Below, one piece after another: positions 1-13,340 of a stretch of 64,000 bases of DNA; positions within the stretch are counted from its first letter, which is position 1, and each line of letters opens with the position of its first letter. Position numbers and translations under genes: made by a program. The notes under the pieces are model-generated. The model was not told where the DNA came from. It did no database searches and worked only from the letters and a program-made list of their open reading frames with translations. Origin of the DNA: Meiothermus sp. QL-1 (GTDB lineage Bacteria; Deinococcota; Deinococci; Deinococcales; Thermaceae); the NCBI RefSeq assembly GCF_003351145.1, contig NZ_QQSV01000005.1, forward strand, positions 80,214 through 144,213, written 5' to 3'.

Positions 1-1
1 G

Positions 2-265
2 CCCAACGGGCTTCTGCGCGAGGCAGCACGGATGCTGCTTTACCTGCACAGCCCCTGGGAAGGGAAGGCCGGCCGGGGCAGCGAGCCCATCCCTTGGGCG
101 GCGCGGGTGCTTCAGGCGGCCCACGGGTTCATCCAGGCTCTTCGAAGCATGAAAGACCCCAAGGAGGCGCTGGAGGCGCTCCGAAAAGACCCGCGCTTCG
201 ACCCTGGGGTGGTGAAGGCTTTTCCACCGCCAGAAGAGCTAGGGGAACTGCTCTCCCAAGGCTAG
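2..265 (+). CDS. C-terminal fragment of a probable HD-domain (HD-GYP-like) protein
   Basis: The reading frame is open from the left edge and ends in TAG at 263-265, so only about 87 C-terminal residues are visible. The tail has the helical pattern and the phrase DPRFDPGVVKAF, which resembles the last helix of HD-GYP cyclic-di-GMP phosphodiesterases, where a fixed 'RFDP.VV.AF' segment closes the HD fold. The catalytic HD and GYP residues would lie outside the window, so activity cannot be judged. The stop codon shares CTAG with the stop of the converging DUF305 gene. The family call is inference from a short tail; another helical HD-superfamily protein is possible. Confidence 0.5.
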   Translation, partial: PNGLLREAARMLLYLHSPWEGKAGRGSEPIPWAARVLQAAHGFIQALRSMKDPKEALEALRKDPRFDPGVVKAFPPPEELGELLSQG

Positions 266-837
266 CGCATCGCCTCGAGCCAAGCCCGAAACTGGGCCAC
301 CTCCCGACTCTGCAGCGCAATTACCTCCTGGCAAAAGCGCTTGAGCTCGAGCCGGCCCGCTTTCTGCAAGCAAAGGCGAGACATCGCCACGGCCTCTTCG
401 TGGTGGGGAATCATGCCCTCCAGAAAGGCCCTTTCGGCCCGCCCGGTCTGCATCCCCTGCCGGGTGCTCCTCTGCATGGGCTCCATACCGGCCCGCATCA
501 TCTGCAGGTAGCGCGGGCTGGGGGCCACGCCGTACCAGGCTTTGAGCCAGCCCGTAAGCTGGGCAATTTCCTTGTTCTGCACGGCAATAATCTCCTGGGC
601 CGCCTTGCGGATGCGGGCCTCCTTCGAGAGCTTCAGTATGGCCTCCGCCATCTCCACCGCTCCCCTGTGGTGTTCGATCATCATGGACATGTAGGCGATG
701 TCGAAGTCGCGCCCCGAGAGCTTTTTGAGCTCGGTCATGGACTGCATGGCCATACCGCCGTGTGCGCCGTGGTCGCTCTGGGCCAGGCCCCACCCGAGCA
801 GCAGGGCCGCTACGAAGCCGAACATTTTTGCGTGCAT
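262..837 (-). CDS. DUF305 secreted protein of the copper operon
   Basis: A 191-residue protein with a signal peptide (start MHAKMFGFVAALLLGWGLAQ) followed by two DUF305 (ferritin-like helical) repeats. Each repeat carries the family signature: 'MMIEHHRGAVEMAE' in the first and 'MIPHHEEAVAMS' in the second, so paired histidines with nearby Met/Glu could bind metal. The start at 837 is preferred over the upstream in-frame ATG at 924 because GAGGAGG lies just before it and the signal peptide begins there. It lies 84 bases behind copA, across a hairpin, as the last gene of the copper cluster. DUF305 proteins often accompany copper-resistance genes; a periplasmic copper-handling role is inferred. 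Confidence 0.85.
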   Translation of the reverse strand: MHAKMFGFVAALLLGWGLAQSDHGAHGGMAMQSMTELKKLSGRDFDIAYMSMMIEHHRGAVEMAEAILKLSKEARIRKAAQEIIAVQNKEIAQLTGWLKAWYGVAPSPRYLQMMRAGMEPMQRSTRQGMQTGRAERAFLEGMIPHHEEAVAMSRLCLQKAGRLELKRFCQEVIALQSREVAQFRAWLEAMR

Positions 838-863
838 ATGCGCCTCCTCAGACTTGTTATGAA

Positions 864-885
864 CTAACCCGCAAGCGGGCGTTAG
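864..885 (-). terminator. Intercistronic hairpin between copA and the DUF305 gene
   Basis: An inverted repeat CTAACCCGC-AA-GCGGGCGTTAG with one bulged base folds into a stable stem in the copA-DUF305 gap. There is no clear U-tract, so it may be an attenuator or RNA-processing or stabilising hairpin rather than a full terminator. It would set the ratio of efflux pump to secreted protein. Confidence 0.5.
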
Positions 886-920
886 CCACCTGTGTTGATT
901 GGGGGTTTCCACTAAAAAAC

Positions 921-3400
<2,480 letters not shown>

Positions 3401-3410
<10 letters not shown>

Positions 3411-3682
3411 TTCAGCACCTCCATCAGCTCGTCCACCATCTCCTTGGCCTCACCCCGTAAAGCGGCGCTGGCCACGTGGTGCTCGAGGTGGCTCCTGAGC
3501 ACCATCTCGCCCACCTTGTCCAAAGCGCCCTGCACCGCCTTGAGTTGCTTGAGCACATCCACGCAGTAGGGCTCGCCCTCCAGCATCCGGATAACCCCCT
3601 CCAGATGCCCCTTGGCCGAGAGCAGGCGGAGCCTGGCCTCCTGCCGCACCTTGGGCTCCAGGTGCAGGTGCCCGCGCGGCAT
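3401..3682 (-). CDS. csoR: Copper-sensing repressor CsoR
   Basis: A 93-residue all-helical repressor of the CsoR/RcnR family (DUF156) that leaves DNA when it binds Cu(I). The expected ligands are Cys40 ('PYCVDV'), His65 and His69 ('SHLEHH'), so the site is Cys-His-His rather than the commoner Cys-His-Cys. The same variation is known from Thermus thermophilus CsoR, which supports the Thermaceae assignment. Its ATG overlaps the copZ stop as TGATG, and its end overlaps copA. The inverted repeat at 3891-3916 is its likely operator, making the operon self-regulated. Confidence 0.95.
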
Positions 3683-3879
3683 CAGGCCACCCGGGCCCTG
3701 TAGCCCTCCTCCTCCACCGCCCGCACCAGGGCCTCAGGGGCTGCCTGCCCCTCCACCCGGGCCTGGCCCGGCTCGAGCGAGACCTCCACCCGCACCACCC
3801 CGGGTACCCTCTTCAGCGCCTCCATCACATGCCGCACGCAGTTCTGGCAGCTCATGCCCTCAATCTCCAGGACAACCAT
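3682..3879 (-). CDS. copZ: Copper chaperone CopZ
   Basis: A 65-residue cytosolic heavy-metal-associated domain protein with the metal motif GMSCQNC (Cys11/Cys14). It carries Cu(I) to the N-terminal HMA domains of CopA. It is the first gene of copZ-csoR-copA-DUF305 and the two following junctions overlap. The ATG at 3879 lies 7 bases after a TAGTCT -10 box, so the message is probably leaderless. There is no Shine-Dalgarno sequence before it. Confidence 0.93.
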   Translation of the reverse strand: MVVLEIEGMSCQNCVRHVMEALKRVPGVVRVEVSLEPGQARVEGQAAPEALVRAVEEEGYRARVA

Positions 3880-3886
3880 AGGTTAG

Positions 3887-3916
3887 AGACTAACCCACCC
3901 CAGGAGGGGTGGGGTA
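3887..3916 (-). promoter_or_regulatory. copZ promoter with CsoR-like operator
   Basis: The top strand at 3891-3916 reads TAACCCACCCC-AGGA-GGGGTGGGGTA: 11-base arms with one mismatch and a 4-base centre. G/C-tract pseudo-palindromes of this kind are the known operator type for CsoR. On the bottom strand a -10 box TAGTCT (3892-3887) sits at its inner edge, so the operator spans the region between -10 and -35. Bound CsoR would block RNA polymerase. Confidence 0.75.
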
Positions 3917-3943
3917 GGGCTGGCCTTACAATCGGGCCTGGCC

Positions 3944-7426
<3,483 letters not shown>

Positions 7427-7430
<4 letters not shown>

Positions 7431-8578
7431 ACCCCCTCCACCACCCCGGCGATGCGCTCCAGCGCCTCTGCCAGCACCTTTTGGCTGGTAGCAAAGTTGA
7501 GCCTAAGCCAGCCGGCGTAAAAAGGCCCAAAAGCTCGCCCGTCGCTCAGGCCCACCCGGCCCCGCTCGAGCACCTTCTGGTAGGCCTCCTCCCCCAAAGC
7601 CTGGCGGAAATCGAGCCAGGCCAGGTAGGTGCCCTCCGGGGGCGTGTAGCCTACCTGGGGCAGCCGGCTTTGCAGAAAAGCGCTCAGAAAATCGCGGTTG
7701 GCCCGAAGCTGGGCCCGCACCGCCTCCAGCCAGGGTCGCCCATGCTCCAAAGCTGCCCGCCAGGCCGCCATGGAGAGCACATTGGGGTGCCCCCCCAGGC
7801 CCTTGAGCACCTGGGCCAGGGCTGCGAGGAGCCTGGGGTTGTGGCTGATCACCACCCCGCCCCCCAGCCCGGCGGTGTTGTAGGCCTTGCCAGGACCGGT
7901 GAGGGTAACGGTGCGCTGGGCAATCTCAGGACCAAGGGAGGCCAGGGGCACGTGGTCTCTTTCAAAGACCAAATCGGCCCATAATTCGTCCACCATCACC
8001 CAAAGCCGGTGCTCCAGGGCAAACTCGGCCAGCCGCAAAAGCTCCTCCCGCCGGAAAACCCGGCCGGTGGGGTTTTGCGGGTTGCAGAGCATCAAAAGCC
8101 GGGTGCGGGGGGTGACCAGCCGCTCGAGCTGCTCGAAGTCGATGGCCCAGCCCTGGGTGGTGGGCTGCAAGGGGTTGTAGCGCACCTCCCGCTGGTGCTC
8201 CCGCAGCGCGTTCAGGAAGGGAGGGTAGACCGGAACCTGGATAATCACCTCATCCCCGGGGCTGCTCAAAGCCAGCACGCTGGCATAGATGCCGGGCACC
8301 ACCGAGCTGGTGAGGAGCAGGTTCTCCGGGCTGAGGTCCTTCAGGCCCTTGCCGGCCTGATCTTCCACGATGCGCTCCAAAAGCTCTCCATCCCCTCGCG
8401 GGGGGGGGTAGCCCAACCCGAGCCGCAACCGCTCCTCCACCGCCCGGAGGATGGCCTCGGCAACAGGAAAGTCCATGTCGGCCACCCAAAGCGGCAGCAC
8501 ATCTGGGGGGTAGAAGTGCCACTTGAGGCTGTAGCCGTGAGGGTCGCGCAGGAGGTGAGCGGGGAGCTCGAGCTGCAT
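7427..8578 (-). CDS. MalY/PatB-type pyridoxal-phosphate C-S lyase or aminotransferase
   Basis: A 383-residue fold-type I PLP enzyme. Seen are 'LCNPQNPTGRVF', 'VMVDELWADLVF' and the PLP-lysine segment 'TGPGKAYNTAGL', which matches the 'S.SKAFN.AGL' pattern of the PatB/MalY cystathionine beta-lyase branch. Substrates may include cystathionine or other cysteine-S conjugates; a simple aminotransferase role cannot be excluded. It lies directly upstream of glgA with a 4-base overlap and 18 bases after the cyclase gene. Confidence 0.87.
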
Positions 8579-8596
8579 GCCTCTAGCTTATCGCCT

Positions 8597-9742
8597 TCAG
8601 CCCTCCAACCCCCGTGGCAGGAACTCCTCGCCCTCCTCCGCCACCACCTGGTCCCGTCCACCCCCCTTGGCCCGGTACATGGCCTCGTCGGCCCGGCTCA
8701 AAAGGGCTGCTGGGGTATCCCCGGGCCGATAGGCGGCCACCCCGATGCTCAGCGTGACGGAAACCCCGGTCAGCGGACTCTGGCGCACCACCTCCAAAAG
8801 CCGCTGGGCCAGGCGCTGGGCCTGGGGCAGGTCGGTTCCGGGGGCCAGCAACAAGAACTCCTCCCCGCCCCAGCGGGCCAGCACGTCGTTCTCCCGCAGG
8901 TGCCGCTGCAACCGGGCCGCCACCTCGCGCAAAACCTGGTCGCCCACCGAGTGGCCGTAGGTGTCGTTGACCAGCTTGAAGCGGTCTATATCGGCCAGCA
9001 GCAGGGCCAGGGGCTGCCCATAGCGCCGGGCCCGCTCCAGCTCGAGCTCCAACACCTCCTGCATGCCCCGCCGGTTGAGCAGGCCGGTGAGGGCGTCGGT
9101 GTGGGCCATCTGGTGCATTTGGGCGTAGTAGCGGCGCAAATAGGCCAGCACGAAAAGGAGCATCAGGAAGGCTAGGTTGGAAAGCACAAACTGCAGGGTG
9201 GTGTTGAGGGCGGTGTGGTTGATCTGCGGGCTTTGGAGCAGACCCAGCCCCCCCAGCAAAACCCCCAGCCCCAGGTAGCCCAGGGAGAAGTACAGGGCCT
9301 GGCGGCGCCTTAGGAGCACGAAGGCCATCAGGTAGACCACGGGAAACCAGAGCAAAGCAGGGCTGATGCCATCGCGGCGGTGCAGGAAATGGGAAGCCTC
9401 GTAGTACACCGCCCCAAGCTCGTACACGCCTATCAAGACCAGGGCCAACTGCCAGACCTGGCGGATGCGCTCGGGGTTGCGCAGAAGGTAGATTTCCAGC
9501 AGCAAAAAGCACAGGGCCAGCGGCCAGAGCAGCCAGCGATCCAGCAAGTTGAGCTTACCCGCAGCCACCGAAAACCCCCAAGCCGCCAGGGCTGCTGCCG
9601 CTCCCATGGGCAGAAGCCAAAGGGTCACCCTGAGGCGCAGGCCCTCCAAGGGGTCGGCTACCTCCAAGGTGGCGTAGGGATCGAGGTTATGGCGGGTCAT
9701 AGCGGAACACCGGGGAGCTTCAGAACGCCGCTCGTAGAGCAT
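8597..9742 (-). CDS. Membrane-bound diguanylate cyclase (GGDEF)
   Basis: A 381-residue protein with about six hydrophobic segments in the N-terminal half, then a GGDEF domain introduced by 'HTDALTGLLNRRG'. The active-site motif is GGEEF, a functional variant, and an inhibitory site RxxD (REND) sits five residues before it, so product inhibition by c-di-GMP is expected. The start at 9742 is chosen because AGGAGG lies 4 bases upstream; the in-frame ATG at 9784 has no such site. It is read toward the aminotransferase and glgA genes. Confidence 0.93.
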   Translation of the reverse strand: MLYERRSEAPRCSAMTRHNLDPYATLEVADPLEGLRLRVTLWLLPMGAAAALAAWGFSVAAGKLNLLDRWLLWPLALCFLLLEIYLLRNPERIRQVWQLALVLIGVYELGAVYYEASHFLHRRDGISPALLWFPVVYLMAFVLLRRRQALYFSLGYLGLGVLLGGLGLLQSPQINHTALNTTLQFVLSNLAFLMLLFVLAYLRRYYAQMHQMAHTDALTGLLNRRGMQEVLELELERARRYGQPLALLLADIDRFKLVNDTYGHSVGDQVLREVAARLQRHLRENDVLARWGGEEFLLLAPGTDLPQAQRLAQRLLEVVRQSPLTGVSVTLSIGVAAYRPGDTPAALLSRADEAMYRAKGGGRDQVVAEEGEEFLPRGLEG

Positions 9743-9854
9743 CTTACCTCCTAGGGGCACCTCCCAACGCCAAATCTCAGCCATGCCTTTACTGGGTACC
9801 CCCTTTGCGAAGGAAGGGTAGCAAACCCCCCCTTAACCAGGTCTGAACGCGGGC

Positions 9855-9860
9855 TATACT
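9855..9860 (+). promoter_or_regulatory. Leaderless -10 box of rnhB
   Basis: TATACT ends six bases before the rnhB ATG at 9867, so the transcript would start at or next to the A of ATG. A weak -35, CTTAAC, is at 9832-9837 with a 17-base spacer. Confidence 0.6.
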
Positions 9861-9866
9861 GGCTCG

Positions 9867-10499
9867 ATGAAAGCACCTTTGGAGGCCGAGTGGTGGGACC
9901 TGGGGCTGCGGGTGGCCGGGGTGGATGAGGCCGGGCGGGGGGCCTGGGCCGGACCGGTGGTGGCAGCGGCGGTAATCCTGCCCGGTCCCGGGGCCTACCC
10001 CTTTGCCGACTCCAAGACCCTCACCCCCGCCGAGCGCGCAGCGCTGGAAAGCCTCGTAAAGGAGGTGGCCCTGGCCTTCGCGGTGGGCTGGGCCAGCCAC
10101 GAAGAGGTCGACCGGCTGGGCGTGCTGCAGGCCACCCATCAAGCCGCCCTGCGGGCCCTGGCCCAGCTCACACCCCGACCCCAGGCCCTCCTGACCGACT
10201 ACCTGCGCCTGGAACCCGTTTGGCGGACCTACGCCGAGACCCCCACCGCCCCCCTCTGCGCCCCTCCCAAGGCCGACCGGCTAAGCCCCAGCGTGGCTGC
10301 GGCCAGCATCCTGGCCAAGCAAGCCCGCGACCGCTACATGGAGGCCCTGGAGGCGCGCTACCCTGGCTACGGCTTCGCCCAGCACAAGGGCTACGGCACC
10401 CCCCAGCACCAGGCCGCCCTCAGGCACCTGGGCCCCTGCCCTGAACACCGCCTGCGCTTTGCCCCGGTGGCCCGGCTGGGCCCTTTTGAACCGGGCTAG
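9867..10499 (+). CDS. rnhB: Ribonuclease HII
   Basis: A 210-residue enzyme that cuts the RNA strand of RNA-DNA hybrids and at ribonucleotides embedded in DNA. The N-terminal catalytic segment 'AGVDEAGRGAWAGPVV' holds the conserved Asp-Glu pair, and 'LSPSVAAASILAKQARDRYM' and 'YGFAQHKGYGT' are typical later motifs. Length is normal. It is a single gene with its own promoter. Confidence 0.95.
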   Translation: MKAPLEAEWWDLGLRVAGVDEAGRGAWAGPVVAAAVILPGPGAYPFADSKTLTPAERAALESLVKEVALAFAVGWASHEEVDRLGVLQATHQAALRALAQLTPRPQALLTDYLRLEPVWRTYAETPTAPLCAPPKADRLSPSVAAASILAKQARDRYMEALEARYPGYGFAQHKGYGTPQHQAALRHLGPCPEHRLRFAPVARLGPFEPG

Positions 10500-10557
10500 A
10501 GCGCTCTTTCAGGTTTCTTTGGGGGAAAGGAGCTAGAATTCCAGGCAGGTGGTCGTG

Positions 10558-11040
10558 ATGCGCAAGGTGCTGCTGGTGGTGTTGGGGCTCCTGGCGGGCT
10601 GTGCGCCCAGTTCCGTAACAGTGGGGCTGGGGCTGCGCCTCGAGCTCAGCCCCGTCATCACCCGGTTCGAGCCCGACCGGGGACCCGGCTCCAGTTACCG
10701 GGTCGGCGAAAGCGTAAGGTTCTGGCTGAGCCTTACCCGACCGGGCTACATCACCCTGGCGGCCATAGACCCCGACGGGGTGGCCTACGAATTCGACCGG
10801 CTCTTCCTCAACCCGGGGACCCACCTCCTCTCGGGCCCCCCTGGCTACCGCTACGAGCTCCGCCCTCCTCTGGGCCTCCAGCGGGTGCGGGCCATCTACA
10901 CCGATACCCCTCATCCCCCCGGCCTTGTGCTGCGGGGCCGCTATACCGCCTCGGGCTGGGAGCAGCAGACCTACCTCTACATCGAACGTAGTGGCTCGAG
11001 GGTGCGCGACATCGCCGAGACCTACTTCTACATCCGCTAG
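10558..11040 (+). CDS. Putative lipoprotein, DUF4384-like
   Basis: A 160-residue protein starting MRKVLLVVLGLLAGCAPSS, a lipoprotein signal with lipobox LAGC. The mature part includes 'YRVGESVRFWLSLTRPGYITLAAIDPDGVAYEF', a beta-rich phrase resembling DUF4384 domains found in surface proteins of Deinococcota. The start at 10558 is chosen because the lipoprotein signal begins there; the GTG at 10549 only adds three residues. TAGAAT at 10534-10539 is a possible -10. Function unknown. Confidence 0.75.
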   Translation: MRKVLLVVLGLLAGCAPSSVTVGLGLRLELSPVITRFEPDRGPGSSYRVGESVRFWLSLTRPGYITLAAIDPDGVAYEFDRLFLNPGTHLLSGPPGYRYELRPPLGLQRVRAIYTDTPHPPGLVLRGRYTASGWEQQTYLYIERSGSRVRDIAETYFYIR

Positions 11041-11063
11041 CCCCCCCCTCCAAACCCCCGCTA

Positions 11064-11092
11064 TTGATGACCCGTGATTCCGGGAATATAAT
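11064..11092 (+). promoter_or_regulatory. Strong sigma-A-type promoter of the TRAP binding-protein gene
   Basis: TTGATG at 11064-11069 and a perfect TATAAT at 11087-11092 are separated by exactly 17 bases. The predicted start is near 11099, giving a leader of about 53 bases with GGAGGA before the ATG. It is the closest match to consensus in the window. Confidence 0.8.
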
Positions 11093-11151
11093 CTCATAGC
11101 ACCCACTTGTGTGCCTAAAATCTAGGCTTTACTTCACCACGGAGGAAACCC

Positions 11152-12234
11152 ATGAAGCGACGCGAGTTTCTGAAAAAGGCAGGGATTGGCGCGGTAGCCG
11201 CCAGCAGCGTTTTCGGCCCGGTCTATGCCCAGACCCAGCCCCGCATCCGCTGGCGCATGGCCACGAGCTGGCCCCGCTCGCTGGACACCCTCTTTGGGGG
11301 AGCCGAGCTGGTGGCTAGGCGGGTCTCTGAGCTGACCGAGGGGCGCTTCGAGATCCAGGTCTTCCCTGCAGGGGAGCTGGCACCGGGATTGCAAGTGCTA
11401 GATGTGGTACAGGCCGGCAACGTGGAAATGGGCCACACCGCCAACTATTACTATATTGGCAAGAGCCCCTCGCTGGCCTTCGACACCGGGTTGCCCTTCG
11501 GCCTCAACCCCCGGCAGCAGAACGCCTGGCTCTACTTCGGCGGGGGTCTGCAGGCCATGCAGCGGGTGATCGCCGACTTCAACGCCATCACCTTCCCCGC
11601 CGGCAACACCGGGGTGCAGATGGGCGGCTGGTTCCGCCGGGAGATCCGCGGCCCGGAGGACCTCAGGGGGCTGCGCTTCCGCATCCCCGGCCTAGGTGGC
11701 CAGGTGATGAGCCGGCTGGGCGCAACGGTGCAGACCCTGCCCGGGGGCGAGATCTATCTGGCCCTCGAGCGTGGGGCCATCGACGGGGCTGAGTGGGTAG
11801 GCCCCTACGACGACGAAAGGCTGGGGCTGCACAGGGCTGCCCGCTTCTACTACTACCCTGGCTGGTGGGAGCCTGGCTCCACGGTCTCGACCATCGTGAA
11901 CCTCGAGCGCTGGCGCAGCCTGCCCAAGGCCTATCAGGAGGCTATCATCAGCGCCAGCCGCGAGGCCAACGACTCGGTCATGGCCGAGTACGATGCCAAG
12001 AACGCCCCGGCTCTGGCCCGCCTGGTACGGGCGGGGACCCAGCTCCGGCCCTACCCCACCAGCGTGCTGCAGGCAGCCAACCAAGCCGCCACAGCCCTCT
12101 ACGACGAGATTGCCGCGCGCGACGCCACCTTCCGCGGCATCTACGAGGGCTGGAGGAGGTTCCGCGACGAGACGCGGCGTTGGTTCGCCACCAACGAGTT
12201 CCGCTACGACGACTTCGTGCGGACCCTGCGCTAG
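11152..12234 (+). CDS. TRAP-transporter solute-binding protein (DctP family)
   Basis: A 360-residue exported protein. The N-terminus has a twin-arginine signal (MKRREFLKKAG ending near VYAQTQ), so it is probably folded before export. The body follows DctP proteins: 'RWRMATSWPRSLDTLF', 'EIQVFPAGELAPGLQVLD', 'LRGLRFRIPGLGGQVMSRLG' and 'GAIDGAEWVGPYDD'. Relatives bind carboxylates, including lactate-type ligands in Thermus. No DctQ/DctM membrane genes are near, so it must work with permeases encoded elsewhere. It has a consensus promoter and a hairpin terminator and is a one-gene unit. Confidence 0.9.
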   Translation: MKRREFLKKAGIGAVAASSVFGPVYAQTQPRIRWRMATSWPRSLDTLFGGAELVARRVSELTEGRFEIQVFPAGELAPGLQVLDVVQAGNVEMGHTANYYYIGKSPSLAFDTGLPFGLNPRQQNAWLYFGGGLQAMQRVIADFNAITFPAGNTGVQMGGWFRREIRGPEDLRGLRFRIPGLGGQVMSRLGATVQTLPGGEIYLALERGAIDGAEWVGPYDDERLGLHRAARFYYYPGWWEPGSTVSTIVNLERWRSLPKAYQEAIISASREANDSVMAEYDAKNAPALARLVRAGTQLRPYPTSVLQAANQAATALYDEIAARDATFRGIYEGWRRFRDETRRWFATNEFRYDDFVRTLR

Positions 12235-12250
12235 CCCAACAAACAATCCA

Positions 12251-12274
12251 ACCCCCCACCAGGTGGGGGGTTTT
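12251..12274 (+). terminator. Intrinsic terminator after the TRAP binding protein
   Basis: ACCCCCCACC-A-GGTGGGGGGT is a perfect inverted repeat followed by TTTT. It lies between two converging genes and its U-tract is on the rightward transcript. Confidence 0.88.
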
Positions 12275-12291
12275 GTGCTTGGGCGGGGCCC

Positions 12292-12768
12292 CTACTTAAG
12301 CCCAAGCTTGTTGCGGGCCTCCAACACCTGGGCCGCGGTCATGGTCTTGGCCCGCTGGGCCCTGACCTCAGCCGCGGTAAAGGGCTGCTGGCCGGCCGGG
12401 AACCTGTTGCCCCACTGGGTGGAGATGTGGTTCAGCAAAGCGGCAATGTCTTCATCCTTGAGCTGGGCGTAGGCCGGCATCACCCCTTGGTACCTCGTGC
12501 CCTTGATGGTGATGGGGCCCTGCAGGCCGTAGAGCATCACCTGGATCAGGTACTCCCGCCCTCCCCTAACCGCCAGAATCTCGGGGATATGGCCGGCCAA
12601 AGGTGGGAACACCCCGGGCACACCGGCGCCGTTGGCCTGGTGGCAGCCCTGGCACTGGGCGTAGAGGGGCGTGGCCTGGGCCACAGCCGTTTGCGCGCTG
12701 AACAGATAGGTACCCAGGCCCAAGGCCAGGGCAGCCGACGTGAGTAGCAGGGAGAGTCTGCGCTTCAA
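12292..12768 (-). CDS. Exported monoheme c-type cytochrome
   Basis: A 158-residue periplasmic or membrane-anchored class I cytochrome c. It has an N-terminal hydrophobic signal or anchor (about residues 5-30), heme motif CQGCH at 39-43 and a probable axial Met97 in 'GVMPAYAQL'. The TTG start at 12768 is preferred because GGAGG lies 7 bases upstream; the longer frame up to 12816 has no site. It has its own promoter (TTGCAA-17-TACTGT). It probably carries electrons to the caa3 oxidase or from an oxidising enzyme; the partner is not identifiable. It follows the CBB operon but is transcribed separately. Confidence 0.88.
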   Translation of the reverse strand: MKRRLSLLLTSAALALGLGTYLFSAQTAVAQATPLYAQCQGCHQANGAGVPGVFPPLAGHIPEILAVRGGREYLIQVMLYGLQGPITIKGTRYQGVMPAYAQLKDEDIAALLNHISTQWGNRFPAGQQPFTAAEVRAQRAKTMTAAQVLEARNKLGLK

Positions 12769-12787
12769 GTTGTTCACCTCCAGATAA

Positions 12788-12816
12788 ACAGTATGGCGCT
12801 TGGGTTCTTTTTGCAA
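12788..12816 (-). promoter_or_regulatory. Promoter of the cytochrome c gene
   Basis: On the bottom strand -35 TTGCAA (12816-12811) and -10 TACTGT (12793-12788) are 17 bases apart, and GGAGGTG follows just upstream of the TTG start at 12768. Confidence 0.7.
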
Positions 12817-12836
12817 GCGACTGACAGCTAGATTAA

Positions 12837-12855
12837 GGTTATCTAGCCGATAACC
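12837..12855 (-). terminator. Hairpin at the end of the CBB operon
   Basis: GGTTATC-TAGCC-GATAACC is a perfect 7-base-pair stem 6 bases after the yqhA stop, followed on the leftward strand by TTAATCT. The weak U-run suggests partial termination. Confidence 0.5.
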
Positions 12856-12860
12856 GCGGG

Positions 12861-13340
12861 TTATTTTTCCGGCTTATCCCGGGCCTGAACCAGCCAAAGA
12901 GCAGCCCCCAAGAGGGCCACCGCGCCGGCGTAGAAGAGGAAGTCCAGGGCCCCTTTGGGCGAGAATGCCAGGGCTTTTTCAAAGAACTTGACCACCAGGA
13001 TCATCATGATGACCTGGCCCAGCTTGGTCTTGAGGTCGTTGAGGCTCCTGACCACCAGCACATTGAGGCTACCTTTCATGGGGTTCACCTCGGCGATGAA
13101 AAGCTCGTAAAGCCCAAGGGCAAAGATGATGAGCACCGAGGCCAGAAGGGCCAGGTCTACCGCCCCCACCATAAGCGGCAGGGCTTTCTCCACACTACCC
13201 GAGCTCAGGGCCTGCCAGACCTCGAGCCCGGTCTGCAGCGCGAAATACACCGCTCCGGCAAGCAGCCCTGCCACCGGTAGGAGCATCACCCAGCGGGCCT
13301 GCCAGAGCAGGCTTTGGATGAGCTGCTCGATGCGACTCAA
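12861..13340 (-). CDS. YqhA/UPF0114 family membrane protein, last gene of the CBB operon
   Basis: A 159-residue integral membrane protein with about four helices; the signature region is 'LYELFIAEVNPMKGSLNVLVVRSLNDLKTKLGQVIMMILVVKFFEKA' (split here as seen at roughly residues 77-120). This matches UPF0114 (E. coli YqhA); plant members are annotated as chloroplast proteins. Its start overlaps the fba stop (ATGA), so it is translationally coupled to carbon-fixation genes. The biochemical role is unknown. A transport or membrane-homeostasis role tied to CO2 fixation is only an inference from position. Confidence 0.85.
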   Translation of the reverse strand: MSRIEQLIQSLLWQARWVMLLPVAGLLAGAVYFALQTGLEVWQALSSGSVEKALPLMVGAVDLALLASVLIIFALGLYELFIAEVNPMKGSLNVLVVRSLNDLKTKLGQVIMMILVVKFFEKALAFSPKGALDFLFYAGAVALLGAALWLVQARDKPEK

